Shown: positions 35,159-48,187 of the stretch, one piece after another | Layout: each line of letters opens with the position of its first letter | Numbering within the stretch: the stretch's first letter is position 1 | Source of the DNA: Numida meleagris | Lineage: Eukaryota > Chordata > Aves > Galliformes > Numididae | Reading direction: 5' to 3' | DNA length: 64,000 nucleotides | Assembly (NCBI RefSeq): GCF_002078875.1 | Contig: NC_034414.1 | Location: 27,128,637-27,192,636 of the forward strand | Position numbers and translations under genes: made by a program | Notes under the pieces: generated by a model | Told to the model about the DNA's origin: nothing | What the model saw: the letters and a program-made list of their open reading frames with translations, nothing else | The model's database searches: none

Positions 35159-38100
35159 TAAGCCACAGACCTGGCAATATAAGTGCTATAAAGGAAAGTT
35201 CTAATTGTGCAGAAATTATCTGGACTGGAGAAAATACCACAGTTCACTCAGCGCCAGAGGAGATTTTCTTTGTTATTCTGGCTAGGAAGGTGTCTTACTT
35301 TCCTGTCTGGAGAAGATTGCTTGCTGTTGAGAATCAGGTGTGGTAGAAGTGAGAAGTAAAAATGTTTGCTAGCATTGCTGCAGCTGATGGGGGTCTCCAT
35401 GGCCGTGGTTCCCCGGGCTGAGATGTGGTTGAAGGTTGACAAAGCTGAGAGCTGAAATCTTGGGTTCTGAGTGGACTGACAGAGCCATTGGCTTCTTTGC
35501 TTTGGCCTAGGCTGGTATGCTGCACCTGTTTAAAATGTATTCCAAACTTTTGCCTGCTATCGGGGAAAAAAATCCTCTTTGTTGGAATCAGAGTCATTCA
35601 GCGTATAAATCATGAAAAAAAACAAAAGGCTTTTCCCTGTAAACCCAAGTTTTTATTTATAATACTCATTAGCAATAATAGGAGTACCCCAACCTATTCC
35701 TACTGTTGAAGATGGATCAGTAGGACCTCCACTATGTAATACCTATACAGGAGAGCCCATAGGCATTGATTACTCCCCTTAAGTTTGATTGAGCTTGTCT
35801 AAATTGTGGCCTGATGTGTTATAATCTTCATTGTTCCCCAGAAATTATTGTAAAATTATATTTCTTCTGCTATGCTAAAGCAGGATGCTTGCAACAGTTT
35901 AGTCCTACATTTCATTTTAGTGATTAAACTGAGAGACACTCATCTGTGGCATCTTAATTTCAACAGTCTATTTTTTAAAACCTGACTGCATTTTTTGTTG
36001 TTTCATCAAATGTTCTTGCTGTGTATCTAGAAACTTTTACTGTATCTGTTATCTAATGTACTTTTTTTTTTCCCATAGCCATTAGTTCTTTGTGTTTCCA
36101 CAATGTGTGCACCATAATGGGAGAAGCATGGCATTTACCTTTAAGCAGCACAGACTTCTGAAGCATGGTGTTGTTGCTAATGTTGCTACCCAGGATATAA
36201 CTAGAAGCAGTTTTGACATTGTCTAAGATAGCTGTAGTGGCTCTGAATGGCCTACAAACCAACTATGATGCTGCTATGGAGAAAACACTATACTTTAAAC
36301 AGCGAAAGCTAGTTTATCTCCAGGGTTGCATGGTTGTTAGGAGTCATTTTTCACTTGAACTGAAGCCCCTTCTCATTATGCAGCTTCAGTCTTTGCTGTT
36401 AGTGTCCTTGTGTTGATGTCTTTGTTGTGGATTGCAGGAGAAAGAACATGACCAAACCTGTTAGATGCAGCCACCTTTTTTGAAACAGATCAGATATTTT
36501 AAGTAATGTTGGAGTGAGTTTTGTCGAGCATTGCTGAAGGCGTAGCTTACTAATTTAGATTTCTTTCATGTACCAACTGCCATTACCTTCCTTGTATGTT
36601 GATTTCAGGAGCTGGTTCTGAGGCCAGCTCCCAAGGTGAGAGGAAGTCTTTGTATGGGAAATAGTTGAATGCTGTGCTGTTGCTGAAGGAATACTTTTAT
36701 TTCAGCGTAAGACAGCCATAACTTTCCTGTTCAGGTAGTGGTTTGCACAGTGGAGTTTATTTATATAGAGTGGTTTTGAGCTTATGTTTGAGAAATTCAC
36801 TTTCCACTGTCGGCACAAATTATAGTTGCTTTGCATCAGCGCTCCGCTGGGAGTGGCTTATATCTGTTAAGCAGCACTGAAGTCTTTCCAGCCCTTTCCT
36901 CAGGCTGAACAACCCATTTTAGCATGCAGTGGATTCTACAACAGGGCCTTGCCTCAGAAATCTCATCTATTGCTGGGATATCTGTACTTGGGACTCCTAA
37001 AGAACAGGTTCATGGCTCTTCTCGGGCCTTTCTACACCAAGGATTGTGTTTGTGTCTCTTAGTGGGTCCATCAGATGCCCAAAACCGTGTCAGACCAGCA
37101 GTGTAAGAGAGAACTTCCCAGACTCCTTGTCATTGCCAGAGCCACCAGGCAGCCGTCCCACTAACAGCAGGGTCAGAAGGCTTAACAGATCCCAGTAGTA
37201 CTGTGAAGATCATTCTCTGGCATTAAATAGAATAATGTTCTGCTTTCATATAGCCTCTGTTAAGCAATTCTTCTGGTGCTGAAAAAGAGCAGGACTAGTG
37301 AACTGTTTAATGAGGGACACTTGTGTCCACTACAGTGGAACTAGCTAATTTCTTGTTTCATCTGAAGTGATATCTAGCTGCTATGAAATACGGACTGTGT
37401 AGGTTAAATCATTGATGCTCACTTGTTACAGGTTAAAGAATGTCCTACACCTGGACTTCATTAATCTGGTGTGGAAGGTATTGTGTGTTCTATGAAACCA
37501 CATGTACTTTAATCTGGTGTTTTTCCAGTGAAAAACAAAACAAAAAATCCTGCTGTTTTGGCATCTGTGGCATTATTTTGTTACAGAGTTACTCAGAAGG
37601 GCTGTTCAAGTGATGGAACTGAAAGATACCATGGTGAGGAGAAATGATTTTATCTACTTCAGAATGAAATGTGTTCAATTTTTCTCAATGGAATGACCCT
37701 TTCCCTCCCTCTCCCTCTGCCAAGTGGGAAATGAAACATTTCATTTGTGAGTATTTTTTCTTCTCTTAAAAACAATTAAACGGAGCTCACTTTTAAAGCA
37801 AAATGAAAGTAAAGCCTTTTATTTGCAAAATGCTGGCACAAAATGTCTCGCCCGTTCTGAAAAATCTGTTTGTTAACCCTGTCTGCTCCCCCACTTTCTT
37901 TTGACAAAATGCACTTTATTCAAATTCACGGCTTACTCAGATATTTAGATCACCGTGAAGCTACATTTTTTAGAAAGTAAACTTGTACTTTTTACTGCCC
38001 AATACTGAGCATGTACTGATAACGCTGCAGTGTGTGCTGAGCTGCTTCTTCCCTCTGTCTGTTGACGTTCCTGGGATTTTGGTGGGGAGGTGCAAATTCT

Positions 38101-41100
38101 TTGCCATGTTAATGAAATCTCCATTGACACTTAAAAATTCCCAACCAGCCAGAGGTTCTAGTTAATGGAGAAGGGAAAGATCAGAAGACAACGGGATTTT
38201 TCCATCTTCTATCCCGCATTAAAAACAATGGAGAGTTTGTGAAGAGTGGTACCTGTCTTGTAGCTGAGAGAACTCCTTTAAATCAATGGGGGACTGAAGT
38301 GGCTTGCTCAGAATTGTGTTTAGCTGAGTGAGGCAGTTCTCGTTATGTCTGAATATACAATCATACAGCACATTAGCAGCAGAGTAAGTGATGCTTGCGT
38401 GGGAAAGTCAGACCACCTGTGTTTATGGTGTGTTTGCATAGCTTACCAACCACCTTACCCATCATGTGCTGAATTTCTTGAGTGGTGCAGAATTCCGTCA
38501 TTTAACAATGATGAGGTCACTGTCTATGCAATGGCATGGTGTCTTCTGCGTAGTCTATTTAACATTAAATTGACGACATTTAAATTATTTCTCTGGAGTT
38601 TGCCATTGGATTTGAAAATCCTGGAATTGTTCTGTCAGTGAACTAATCCAGAGTCATTTTTCAGTCATTCTAGAAAGAAAGTTTGTCCAGATTTCAGTGA
38701 AAGTCTACTTTTCCCCTCTCCCAACCTCTCCAATTCACTTGCATTAGCCAAGCCTGCCCTGATTCCCTGGGTGGTTGTTCCCACCAGTCCTTGAGCGAAG
38801 GTACCACAGAAGTTCTCTCAAAGCCCTCAGTGCTTGAGGAGGGCTGTGGTGGCATGAAGCAGTTGTGCGAATGCTCTCCAGGTGAGCTGGATGTACACAG
38901 GCCTGATTTCAGCACAGAGATACTCACGTCCCCATGTGTTGCCTCGGTCGCACTCTTAGATGTAATCTAATTGGAGGGAGAAGCTGAGGAGGGAAAGCCC
39001 TGGGGAAAAGCCATGGCCTCTGCCAGTTCAATTTAGGCACGCTGCACTGGGTCAGCATGGAAAAGCTCATGCTGTTGGTCCTTGGGCTTGTTCTGCAGCT
39101 CTGTGGGCTTTGTGGTTCTGTCCTTGTCAGTGTATTAGACTGCAGTGTGGTGGGGTCAGGGCATCTGCGGGAGCACTGGATGTCTGTGAGGGCAAGAGCT
39201 GTTTTCATTGCCTGAAACTTCAGAGAAAATTTAATAATCTTTGTGGTTTATTTCCAAATTCCAGCAGTTGACTTGGCATTTGTGGGACTCTCCTCTGTGC
39301 TCTCTAACCAGTTTGTGTTGAGAGATGCTGTTTGGGCAATGCCTTGGGGATAGAGGTGTGCTGGTCAGCACTGGCTGTCCCTGAGGACATGCTGCTCTCA
39401 GGCTGGACCAACAGAGCAGGTCAGCACCAGGAACACTGAGGAAGGGCCAGGTGTCAAGGCAGCAGCTGGGACTGAAGGTTCCTGCAGGTGGCAAGGTCCT
39501 TCAAGGAAAGGGAGGAGGGGAAGAGCTTATATCTTGGTTTATGGGGGGTTTAATGGAGGTTTTCATGAAATGCTTGAGTGGAAGGCTATTTGGACTGCTC
39601 TTTCCCTAGCATTTTAAATATCACCCCACTCCTCTCATTATAGTGGGAGATTTTGGCTCTCCCAGAGGGGAAGAGATGTTCTAAATGGGCTGCCAGGGAG
39701 GTGGATTTAATGCACTAGGAAGAACTGGCTTCACCAAGTTAAAAAGCAAAACAAAACCCAATCCTCCACTCCTATTTTTAGTGTTTATGACCAAGTATTT
39801 TTGCTTGGTTGCTCATTTTGAAAGGGTTTAGTGAGCCTGCCAGTTGATTGAAAGCTCTGTGGTGTGTGAGCTGGACAGGCTGGGGAGCCCGCAGCGCATA
39901 GTGACGAGGTTGGTGCTGCCTCTGAGTTTTTTTCCACTGCAGTTTGTTGAAGGGTAATGAAAACGTCCCCCAGGCAAAGGGGATGTTGGCTTTCCAGGTT
40001 GTGGTGATTCATCTTCTATGGATAAGCAGCCATCCTCCCGCTCCCATGTTTTCATCTCAGTCTACCTCACCCGTACTTCTCTTTCAGACCAAACGCAGAA
40101 CCTGCTCTGTGTTGGGAAGGCCTCACACCCCACGAGGTGTACCTGCTGGGCGGCATTAGCATTCCCTGCCAGTCTGCCCGGCCGATTCGAGCTTTATAAA
40201 TGGGTTTATTCTTGTTATTAGGAGCTGTGTCTCTGGCATATGGAGCCCATGCAGTGCCTGTAGGCAGGTTTCCTTCCTGTTGCTGTTGGTAAGCAGCCCA
40301 AATGCCTCCTGGTAATTAGCAGATCATTACCCATAAAGCTGCGCGGTGATGCAGCCTGGTTTTCTGGAGGTCACTCTGACCTAATTCACCCCCAGGAATC
40401 GTTCAGTGCTGGCATGACTTACCAGTGCATTAACAAGCTGATGCTTTGCTTTGAGGTTATTTGAGTGCTTCCACATTATGTTTCTTAGGGAAGAAATAGC
40501 CATTTTGTCTGGCAGCCAACAGTGCCTAATAGGGGCAGGCCTAGAGAAGGAGGGAGCTGAGTGCTGCTGAGCTGTGGGATGGGACGCTGCAGACATGTGG
40601 CATTTCTATCCATGTTCAGCTGGGGTCTGTTTCTGGTCTCACCTCAGCTAAGCGACATGGAGTCTGGTGAGCAGCCATGCTGGTCTCATGATCTGGTCCT
40701 GTGGTCTGCCCCTATTTTTGTGCCTTTCACCTACATCAGGGTCTCTTATCCCCACAGCTGAGACTTAGAGGTGTGGGTACGGGTTTTGGGTGCTCAGAGG
40801 GGGCGGCTTGCAGGTGTGCCAGAAGAATGCCAGGATAGCTTCTGTCCCCTGCCAGCCAAAGACAGGAGGCTCTCCCAGCACAATGACAAAAAACACCCTT
40901 GCCAATGGGTTTTAGAGGCTTCTAAAGTGTGTTCCTATTGACTCTAGTTATACCTGCCTAACTGAGGTTGGGCCCCACTCTGCATCTTTTTTATTTGTCC
41001 CATGTGTGAGTGATTGAAGTGTGTTCTCTTTTACCATTACCAAATACTTGAGCGCCAGGCTGTAATGTGTGTGCCTGTTTTTGCTGCAGTAAGCAGCCCC

Positions 41101-41244
41101 GTGCTCAGTTCTGCTCCTTCCTAGCCCTGGCCATGCTGGGCAGGAAATGAAATGACATGAACTGATAGCTCTGCTATCAGCTCTGTTTCAGAGCCCCATC
41201 AGTTATTAGAGAGGTTAATTCTTTCACAGTTGCTGGTATATTGC

Positions 41245-41429
41245 GGCACCCAGAGACGTGTTGCATGCCCTGTTGCTGGAGACACTCAAGGTCAGGCTGG
41301 AAGGGCTCTGAGCACGCTGATCTAGCTGTGGGTGTCCCTGTTCATTGCAGGGGGTTCGGACTAGATGGCCTTTATGCATCCCTTCCAACCCAAACAATTT
41401 GATGATTCTATTCTATGACTCTATGATTA
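41245..41429 (+). repeat. CR1 LINE, short 3' end
   Basis: This contains ggagacactcaaggtcaggc, ggctctgagcacgctgatct, cagggggttcggactagatg and cccttccaacccaaacaatt, and ends in gattctattctatgactcta, a slightly expanded CR1 tail repeat. It is 5'-truncated, with no coding capacity, in sense orientation to DPF3. Confidence 0.93.
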
Positions 41430-44400
41430 GAGGAAAGTTGGTCTCAGATTAAATCAGACTGACCAGTCTACGAGCCAAGGCCTTGAGTCTGTTGTGGCAG
41501 CGTAGGAGCACTTCGGCACTGGGAGAAGCAGCCACGTTTGCTCATTTCCATCAAGATGCAGAAATTGCCACTGGCAACATTTCCTCTCTTTCTCTCCTGG
41601 TAGTAGTAAAACCCAACGGTGCCTACAAATGGGGCTTCATTTTTTGTTTGTTTGCTTGTTTTTCATAAAAAGCTGAGTTCACCAGGGCTCTACTCTGAAG
41701 AGGGTGAGACCAGAGCTCCTCATCTGCAGCCTCCAGCACCTACCCCTGCTGTGGCCTCTGGGAGAGCTGTTCCATTTTCCTGTAATGAAATATACCCACT
41801 GCCACAGATCACAGAGGTACTGTGGCACTTGGTGCCATATATCCTCACCCTACAAACACTTCTGCATTTGACCAGGCCAGCGTATGTCCCTGCATCACAG
41901 CTCCTTGGTGTTGCCAGATGGGAAGGGCCAGGAAAACTCCATGAGCTCCGTGTCCTCCTTCCTTAGAAATGTTTGGTCTATTCCTTAGCACTGCAGCTCC
42001 TGGAGCCCTGGGATTTTGGCAGCCTTTCATTTTGGTTGGAGGGTTTGCTTTTTTAAGGACTCCTTCTAATCCCTGTTTACTTGGGGACTTTTCAAGGTGG
42101 AACCCTAAAAAGGCTTGGGAATGAAAAGGCAAACAAAAAATATTTTAATAATTCACTGATAGGTAAACTTGGTTGGCAGCTTTTGAATGTCAGGATTGCT
42201 GACAGCAGCTCTCTGTAAGCATGCTAAACTGCACTTGTAGATGGACAAAAGAAGGCTACAGTTTTATATCATAACCATAAAACCATATCCCTTATTAGAA
42301 TTACAAGTTTCTTTTCCCTTCTTTTTTTTTACAAATAACAGTAATAATTCTCTCTAATGATGGTAGAGGTCATAGCAATGCTTATTCAGTCTTAGCAAGA
42401 GGAGATTTTGCAGTTTTTGTGCATGTTTTGATGGGGTTCCTGTGTCACTATATCTATAATATGTATTTATGATTGTTTAAAGACTCGAATAGTTTATGGA
42501 ATAAATTCTGACATGCTATAGCCAGGAGCCCTGTGGGTTTTCATTATACTATTGATTAAAAAGGCCACTGCTACGCAGCAAAAATAAAGGACAGAACTGG
42601 GAACTGGGTGCAAATACCTTTTACTCCATACAAATAATTTTACAATTTTTTTTAAAGGAGTCTTCGCTTATTTTTTTCCTCAGGATAATCTCTGCCTTTG
42701 TTTGAAAAAGGTTATTGATTGGATTGTTAACTTAAATAGTCTGTGGCGGGTGTGACAGAGCACATGGCTGCAATTAATCTTGTGATGCAAAATCCATTAT
42801 TGAAGAAGCACTAATGAGCCGTTTGCAGGCCTTGGCTGGTCACAGAGCGCCTGGGAGCAGCAGATTGCTGCTACCCTTTAATGTCAGTTTTGGTCTTTAG
42901 TGCTGCGCAGGCAGTGTAAGCAGAAGAGAATGTTAGATTTTTTTAGGGTGTTTCCATTTAAATTCTCCTTACCACCAGCCTGCAATTGTACCGAGTGCAG
43001 GAGTCACGAAATGGTGGCTGAAATGCTTTCACCCCTACTCCTCAGTTCAGGTGTCCAATGGACATAGTGTACAATTAAAGCCAGTGGCATGTGAAACGCG
43101 GATGTCACCATAAAATATAGTCTCGGTCGCAGAGTTCAGATCCAGATGAGAGTTCTGACATAGATGGGAGAGCATTCAGAGCTGATCTATACTTTAAAAT
43201 ATTGCTTTAAGACAAAGGGATGAGCTGTTGGAGACCTGCTCACTGCAAATTTTATTGTCTCTGTTGTTTATAGCTATTGCGGCATAGCAAAAGTTTAGGT
43301 AGAGAATAGTTATGGTAGATTAGAAACTGTCGATGTTAACATATTGCCTTCTCCTTCAAGAGAACTGCTCCCTGGATATATTTTAGAGGTCTGTCTATTG
43401 ACTTCAGTGGCACCATAAATATGTGTTACTTCTTCTGTTAGATGCGCGGAGCTGATACAGACGTGTGAGAGTGATCGGGACTTCTCCTGGGCTGAGGCAC
43501 CGCCTGAATTATAACCAAGTTCCTGCTGCAGACTGCTGCACACCTTAACCATAGGGAATGCAGTTTATCACAAGATTAGCGAAATAGAAGTATTTCTTCA
43601 TCCTGACCGCATAACTGATGAAATTACGCAAGAAAATCTTTCCAACTCTCTGGCTCGTGCACTTCCATAGTATCTGTTACTGGAACCACAATTTTAACTG
43701 CTCTTTCTGTAAAGCAAAATTGTTCATGAGCTGAACCAACCTTTGTATTTTTTAAATGGATTCAGATCTACTGACAGTAACCTGGTGTATGCAGCTACAG
43801 GTCTGCCTCCTCTTATGTTTGCCGCAGAGGAAATGCCAAGATGTGAAACAGGGGTGGTGTGGACTAATGCAACTCCAAGAAGTCTTGGGTGTGTGAGTTT
43901 CCTCTTAGGTTATGAAAAATGCAGAGTTTTGAACCAAAGTAAGTGGAAAACAGAGAGATTGAGACGAAGAGAGGGCAGGGAAAAGTATTTTCATGTTTTG
44001 AGTGTCCACTGGCGTGCTTGCCATATGCTGCAGCGCCTCATTGAGCTGCTGGCATAATTCAAAATAATCTTGTCAGCAACATTAGGTTTGGGTCATGGTA
44101 CTACAAGGCACGTTGTTTAATGTGAAAGAGGGTATGATTTGGAGGCAGAAGGAGGTGTCCATGAGGCTTTCTTTCTGCCTCAGTCATGTCATGAGCCTTG
44201 TTCTAACAGAGAGTAGTCTATGGCTGTGCAGATGTGATTGTGGGCATTTGTTGGACTCCTTCATCATCACAACATTCGGAGAGAGAGGCCAAAGGTGTAA
44301 GTCAGTGTTTTTTTACAAAAGATGCTTTCTTTGCTATTAAAAAGTTGTCACAGCAGCCCTCACTCTACTATTAATGTTTTCTAAGAGATCCTCAAGTCCA

Positions 44401-46380
44401 CAAAAATCCTATTCTTTTACGCTTGTGGTGAGTGCAGTGCTTCAGAAAGGCTCTACAAAGTAGGATAGATCACTTCAAGGACGAGGCACCATCGATACCA
44501 GACACAGCACAAAACCTGCAAAGGTATTTTTGAGGAGAGTCAGGAACTAGACAGTCAAGACTGATAGCTGGGAGAGAGCAGGAATGACTGTGAAGGGACA
44601 GAAATAAAGCAGTGAACAGAACCTGACTTTCATTTGAGAAAGGGAGTCTCTGGCTGTAAGTCTGGAACGAGTAATATGCGCACGCAGGCAAGTGAGCACG
44701 TAAATACATGTATGCAATTAACTTTGATTTATTTCTGTAAGTTTGATTCCATTCTTTCTGTTTCTTTTCAAATGTGACTGAAGCTATTTAACTCTCTGAT
44801 TAATTCACACCCTGTATGAGTTGTTTTCTTTGATATACTCCAGCACTATACAACCTTTCTTGATGCAGACTTGCTGCCATTGGGATGAATTCCTCCCTGA
44901 TGTGTAGTGTGGCCCATTTGTTCTCCCAGTGGCATTGAAATGAGGTTCTGCATTTGCTGTAAATCAGATCTGGAGGATTATTTCAGTGTCATGTTGGGTT
45001 TTGCTACTTTGGTAGTATCAGAAATTATACAAGGTCCCCTCAGCAAGAAAAAGACCCATGTCACAGAATCTCTTTCTGAACAGTTGTGACTTCAGGGTCC
45101 CCAGAACTTCAATTTGGACTCATTTCTATGTATATCTCAGTAAAATGTGACTTGTTTTTTTGCTGACATTTCAAGGGATCCAAGAGGTAGCAATCTCCTT
45201 AACTCGTCAGTACACACTTCTTTGTTCAAAGGCTTAGAAGAGTGAACATATCACGACATGAACATATTGTGACACCATGGCAAAATACCGCTGACAGGTC
45301 TGGTAATGAAGGCAGCGCATTGGTGTGCACATCTCCAGCAGCCATGCCTTCCTTTTCTTCTTATCAGAGAATCAGCTCTTTTCTTTTTTCTCCACTCTTA
45401 AAAGAGATAGGCTCATGGAGGTGGAAAAGACTTTTTCTACCCATTGGCTGTTGTCTAAGAACAATGGATCTGCCAGTGGTGAAAAACGCCTGCACACTCG
45501 ATGGCGTAAGTTTCTACAAGAAGCATGCAGTAGTGCCAGATGTGGTACCTGTATTTCTAGGCTTTCTTGGCCTACATTTGAGCAACTGGAGAGCCCTGCC
45601 CCTGACTCTGCACAGTGCACATGCTTATACATGCCAGAGAGGGATACTAAATGCAGGGTTTTCCAGGGGGGCAAGCAATAGCTTATTGCAGGTGACTTAG
45701 AGACTGCTTCACCTGGATAGGGGTGCTTTGGGAGTGCAGTGCTTTATTTCAGCGGCATATTTTTCTTGTTTTGTTTTGCAGAAGGAACACTGATCCTACC
45801 TTTGGTTTGTTTGTTTGTTTGTATTTTCCCCTCCAGAAAGCCCATTGCTGACCCTGCTACTGTGATAGTGCTGTTTTGCAAAGCTGGAGTCCACACGCAT
45901 GTAGGGGCGGGGGTTGTGACTCTGGCAATTTGTCCTTCCCCTCTAGATGTGACTGTTCTGCTAGCTTTCCCTTCTTTATTCCTTTCATTTAGTTCACTGT
46001 GGGAGTTGGCTTGGGGTGTTTTCCTTTTGATTTCTTCTTTTGATCCTGGAAGGTTAGCCGTGCAATTTGGTTTCTTCTGTGCCAACCAACTTTAGTGGCA
46101 GAGCTCTTAAAAAAAAATTGAAAGCTGTATCCCTCCATCTTGTCTTGCTCCTTCTCTGCATGCTACTGCTTCCAATTAAGCCATGTCTACAGAACTGCTC
46201 CACCTATTTGGATACCAGGAAGGAAAGCTCTGAAATGGAGAATAACCTCATTTCCACCAGGTCCTTCAGTCCGACTGAAACAAAGCTAATTGAAACTGTA
46301 GTCCAATTTCTGTTGAGATGGATGGGCTCTCTCTGAAATTGCGTTTGTTTCTGACTTCATCCTTTCTCTTGTTTTCTTTC

Positions 46381-46437
46381 AAAAAAGCAAACCAAAAAAG
46401 CCAAAACAGCAAACCCAAAAACCAAATCCAAAGCCAA
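46381..46437. repeat. A-rich (CAAA/CCAAA)n low-complexity tract
   Basis: Repeated caaa, ccaaaa and gccaaa units occupy 57 bases about 245 bases upstream of the PHD1/PHD2 exon. Confidence 0.8.
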
Positions 46438-46681
46438 ACTATTTTTAAGAGCTCTGAATAAAACTGCTTTGCCAGTGGGGATTGGGTTGGAATGATTCTG
46501 ATTTTCTCTTGTGCCCGGCAGCGAAAGGGTTAATGCCTGCTTTTCTCTTTGGTATCTGTTAGTTGCAGCCCATGTTGTGATCAGTCCACGTCCATGTGCG
46601 TTTTGTTCCCAAATTAATGCCGGTTAATTGACAATACATAAGAAAGCCTTAACAATGACCGTTGTTTCCGATCTTCCTCAG

Positions 46682-46794
46682 GACACCCGACCTGCCTGCA
46701 GTTCACCACAAACATGACTGAGGCTGTTAAAACCTATCAGTGGCAGTGCATTGAGTGCAAATCCTGCAGCCTTTGTGGCACCTCTGAGAATGAT
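46682..46794 (+). CDS. DPF3: DPF3 exon: second half of PHD1 and start of PHD2
   Basis: The acceptor is tcttcctcag and the donor gtgagt. The entry phase is 1 (g|ga gives Gly) and the exit phase is 0. It encodes [20 protein letters not shown], then [18 protein letters not shown]. The exon supplies the His and Cys ligands five and six of PHD1 (HPTC), its last pair (CIEC) and the first pair of PHD2 (CSLC). The two fingers are packed back to back with almost no linker, as in all d4 proteins, which explains why they act as one histone reader. It is included only in full-length DPF3b-type transcripts. Its phase-0 end matters because the next exon is 82 bases long and cannot be skipped without a frameshift. 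Confidence 0.98.
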
Positions 46795-47314
46795 GTGAGT
46801 TGATTTACCTTTTCACGCCAATAAGTGTCACTGCAAGCTGCTGTCATGTCTGCCTTGAGAAGCATGTGGCAGTGGTGTGGGTCCTGGCTTTTCTGCTGCT
46901 TCCATACATCTCCTAGGACAGCCCACCCCTGGGAGCAGAGCTGGACTCTTCCCAGTAACCTGTTCAGCTGCTTATCACTGCTGAAGATATCATGGGTATT
47001 ATATAGGGCCACCTGAGATGCCGATATGCTTATTCAATAGAAACTAGCATTGTTGCAGGGAGCTGCAAAAGAGTAGTATCTCCAATATTGTGATCAGGAG
47101 TAGATCTAAATGGATGATAACCCCAGAGATGGCAGCTATGTTTCTTCTGTCTCTGATTTTACTTTTTTGGTTCAATTTAAAAATTTTAATTATAGTATTT
47201 GGGAATGGAAACATTTGGATTGGGATGCCTGAGCCTCTCTCTATTCACCTAGCTACCTATTCCAGGGATTTCCAAATGATCCAGAGTCTGCAGCTGCACA
47301 GTATCCTTTCTGTG

Positions 47315-47333
47315 TTTTTTTTTTTTTTTTTTT
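47315..47333. repeat. poly-T tract (19 nt)
   Basis: Nineteen consecutive T bases inside the short DPF3 intron. Confidence 0.88.
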
Positions 47334-48038
47334 CTGATGCTAAGGGTCCTTGATAGTCTATGAGAAACACAGAGAATTGACAGTGACTGAAGAACCAGAG
47401 GTAGTAGTTCAGACTATATTCCCTATAGCGGAATAAATGTGAAGCCTGAGAGTTCATTTTGCTTTAGTGGTAAATGAGGAAATCTGAGAATAGGGACTCT
47501 CTGTTAGGAGTCAGAGGATACTTCTGAGAAGGATTTTTCTCCCCATATGAGTGAAAGAGCCGCAGACCATGAGGTAGAATCTTATTATTCCCATCTACTT
47601 CACAAAGCATTTGCTACTCAGCTGAGTTTTGGATGACTGGCTAAGTCCAAGCTTTTGATGAGGAAGGTTTCCCCTGAAAGGATAACATGCAGAGCTTGGC
47701 CATACTGGAACCCAGCAGAGTGGGGATGCCAGTCCTCTTCTCTCAGTGCAGCATATCACTGACCTAACAGCCTGTGGTCCTACATTGTGAGGCTGCCTTG
47801 GAGAGGAAGTCCTCTGGCCCTCAGGAACACTTTCCAATTAAAAATGGAACTGCCTTTGTGGTGAGCAGGGCTCTTTGTGACCTCTCAGGAATATGATGGT
47901 TGATCTTGGGCCCACAAATATGGCGGCTTTTACCTCTTCAGTGGTCTCTTAGTCTCTGTGTTGCAGCTCTGTTCGTAGCTGAGCACTGCTGGTTACCATG
48001 CTTATGTCTTCATCTTGGAAAGAGACTAATTTACATCA

Positions 48039-48105
48039 TTTTCTCTCTCTCTCTTCTCTCCTTCTCTCCCTTTTCCCCCCTGTCTCTCCAACAACCCTGC
48101 CTCAG
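48039..48105 (+). promoter_or_regulatory. DPF3: Extended polypyrimidine tract and 3' splice site of the PHD2 exon
   Basis: Positions 48039-48081 are 43 uninterrupted pyrimidines, beginning tttctctctctctcttctct, then tccttctctcccttttcccc. A tgtctctccaacaaccctgc spacer leads to the ctcag acceptor at 48105. The CUCUCU and UCUU motifs are those bound by PTB-family splicing repressors. The sequence shows an unusually strong tract, and control by PTB is inference. Confidence 0.6.
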
Positions 48106-48187
48106 GACCAGCTGCTCTTCTGTGATGACTGTGACCGTGGCTATCACATGTATTGCTTGAATCCACCGGTCTTTGAGCCCCCAGAAG
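48106..48187 (+). CDS. DPF3: DPF3 exon: core of PHD finger 2
   Basis: The entry phase is 0 and the exit phase 1, with donor gtaaca, a non-consensus but acceptable site. It encodes 27 codons: [17 protein letters not shown], then [10 protein letters not shown] and the first base of Gly. It gives ligands three and four (CDDC), the His (YH) and ligand six (MYC) of PHD2. The acidic DDCDRG loop is in the part of PHD2 that recognises the unmodified histone H3 N-terminus in d4 tandem PHD fingers. At 82 bases it is not a multiple of three, so its loss would destroy PHD2 and shift the frame of the last exon. Confidence 0.98.

Larger units (their letters stand above)
31481..46681 (+). other. DPF3: DPF3 intron, distal part before the PHD1/PHD2 exon
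   Basis: Intron sequence ending in ttcctcag. It contains a 42-bp TC microsatellite (35112-35153), one CR1 (41245-41429), a GTTT tract near 45801-45826 and an A-rich CAAA-type tract (46381-46437). Several high-complexity stretches with TAAT-type homeodomain core motifs (about 40290-40520, 42740-42930 and 46480-46660) look like possible conserved noncoding elements. The open frames at 45242-45700 on both strands have no family resemblance. No second gene is seen. Confidence 0.8.
46795..48105 (+). other. DPF3: DPF3 intron (1,311 bp)
   Basis: A phase-0 intron, gtgagt to gcctcag. It carries a 19-T run (47315-47333) and, near the 3' end, an exceptional pyrimidine tract that is annotated separately. 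No gene lies inside. Confidence 0.92.

Noticed and set aside
34958..35240. Arg-Glu-rich and Ser-Leu-rich ORFs
   Set aside because: They are translations of the (TC)21 microsatellite on either strand.
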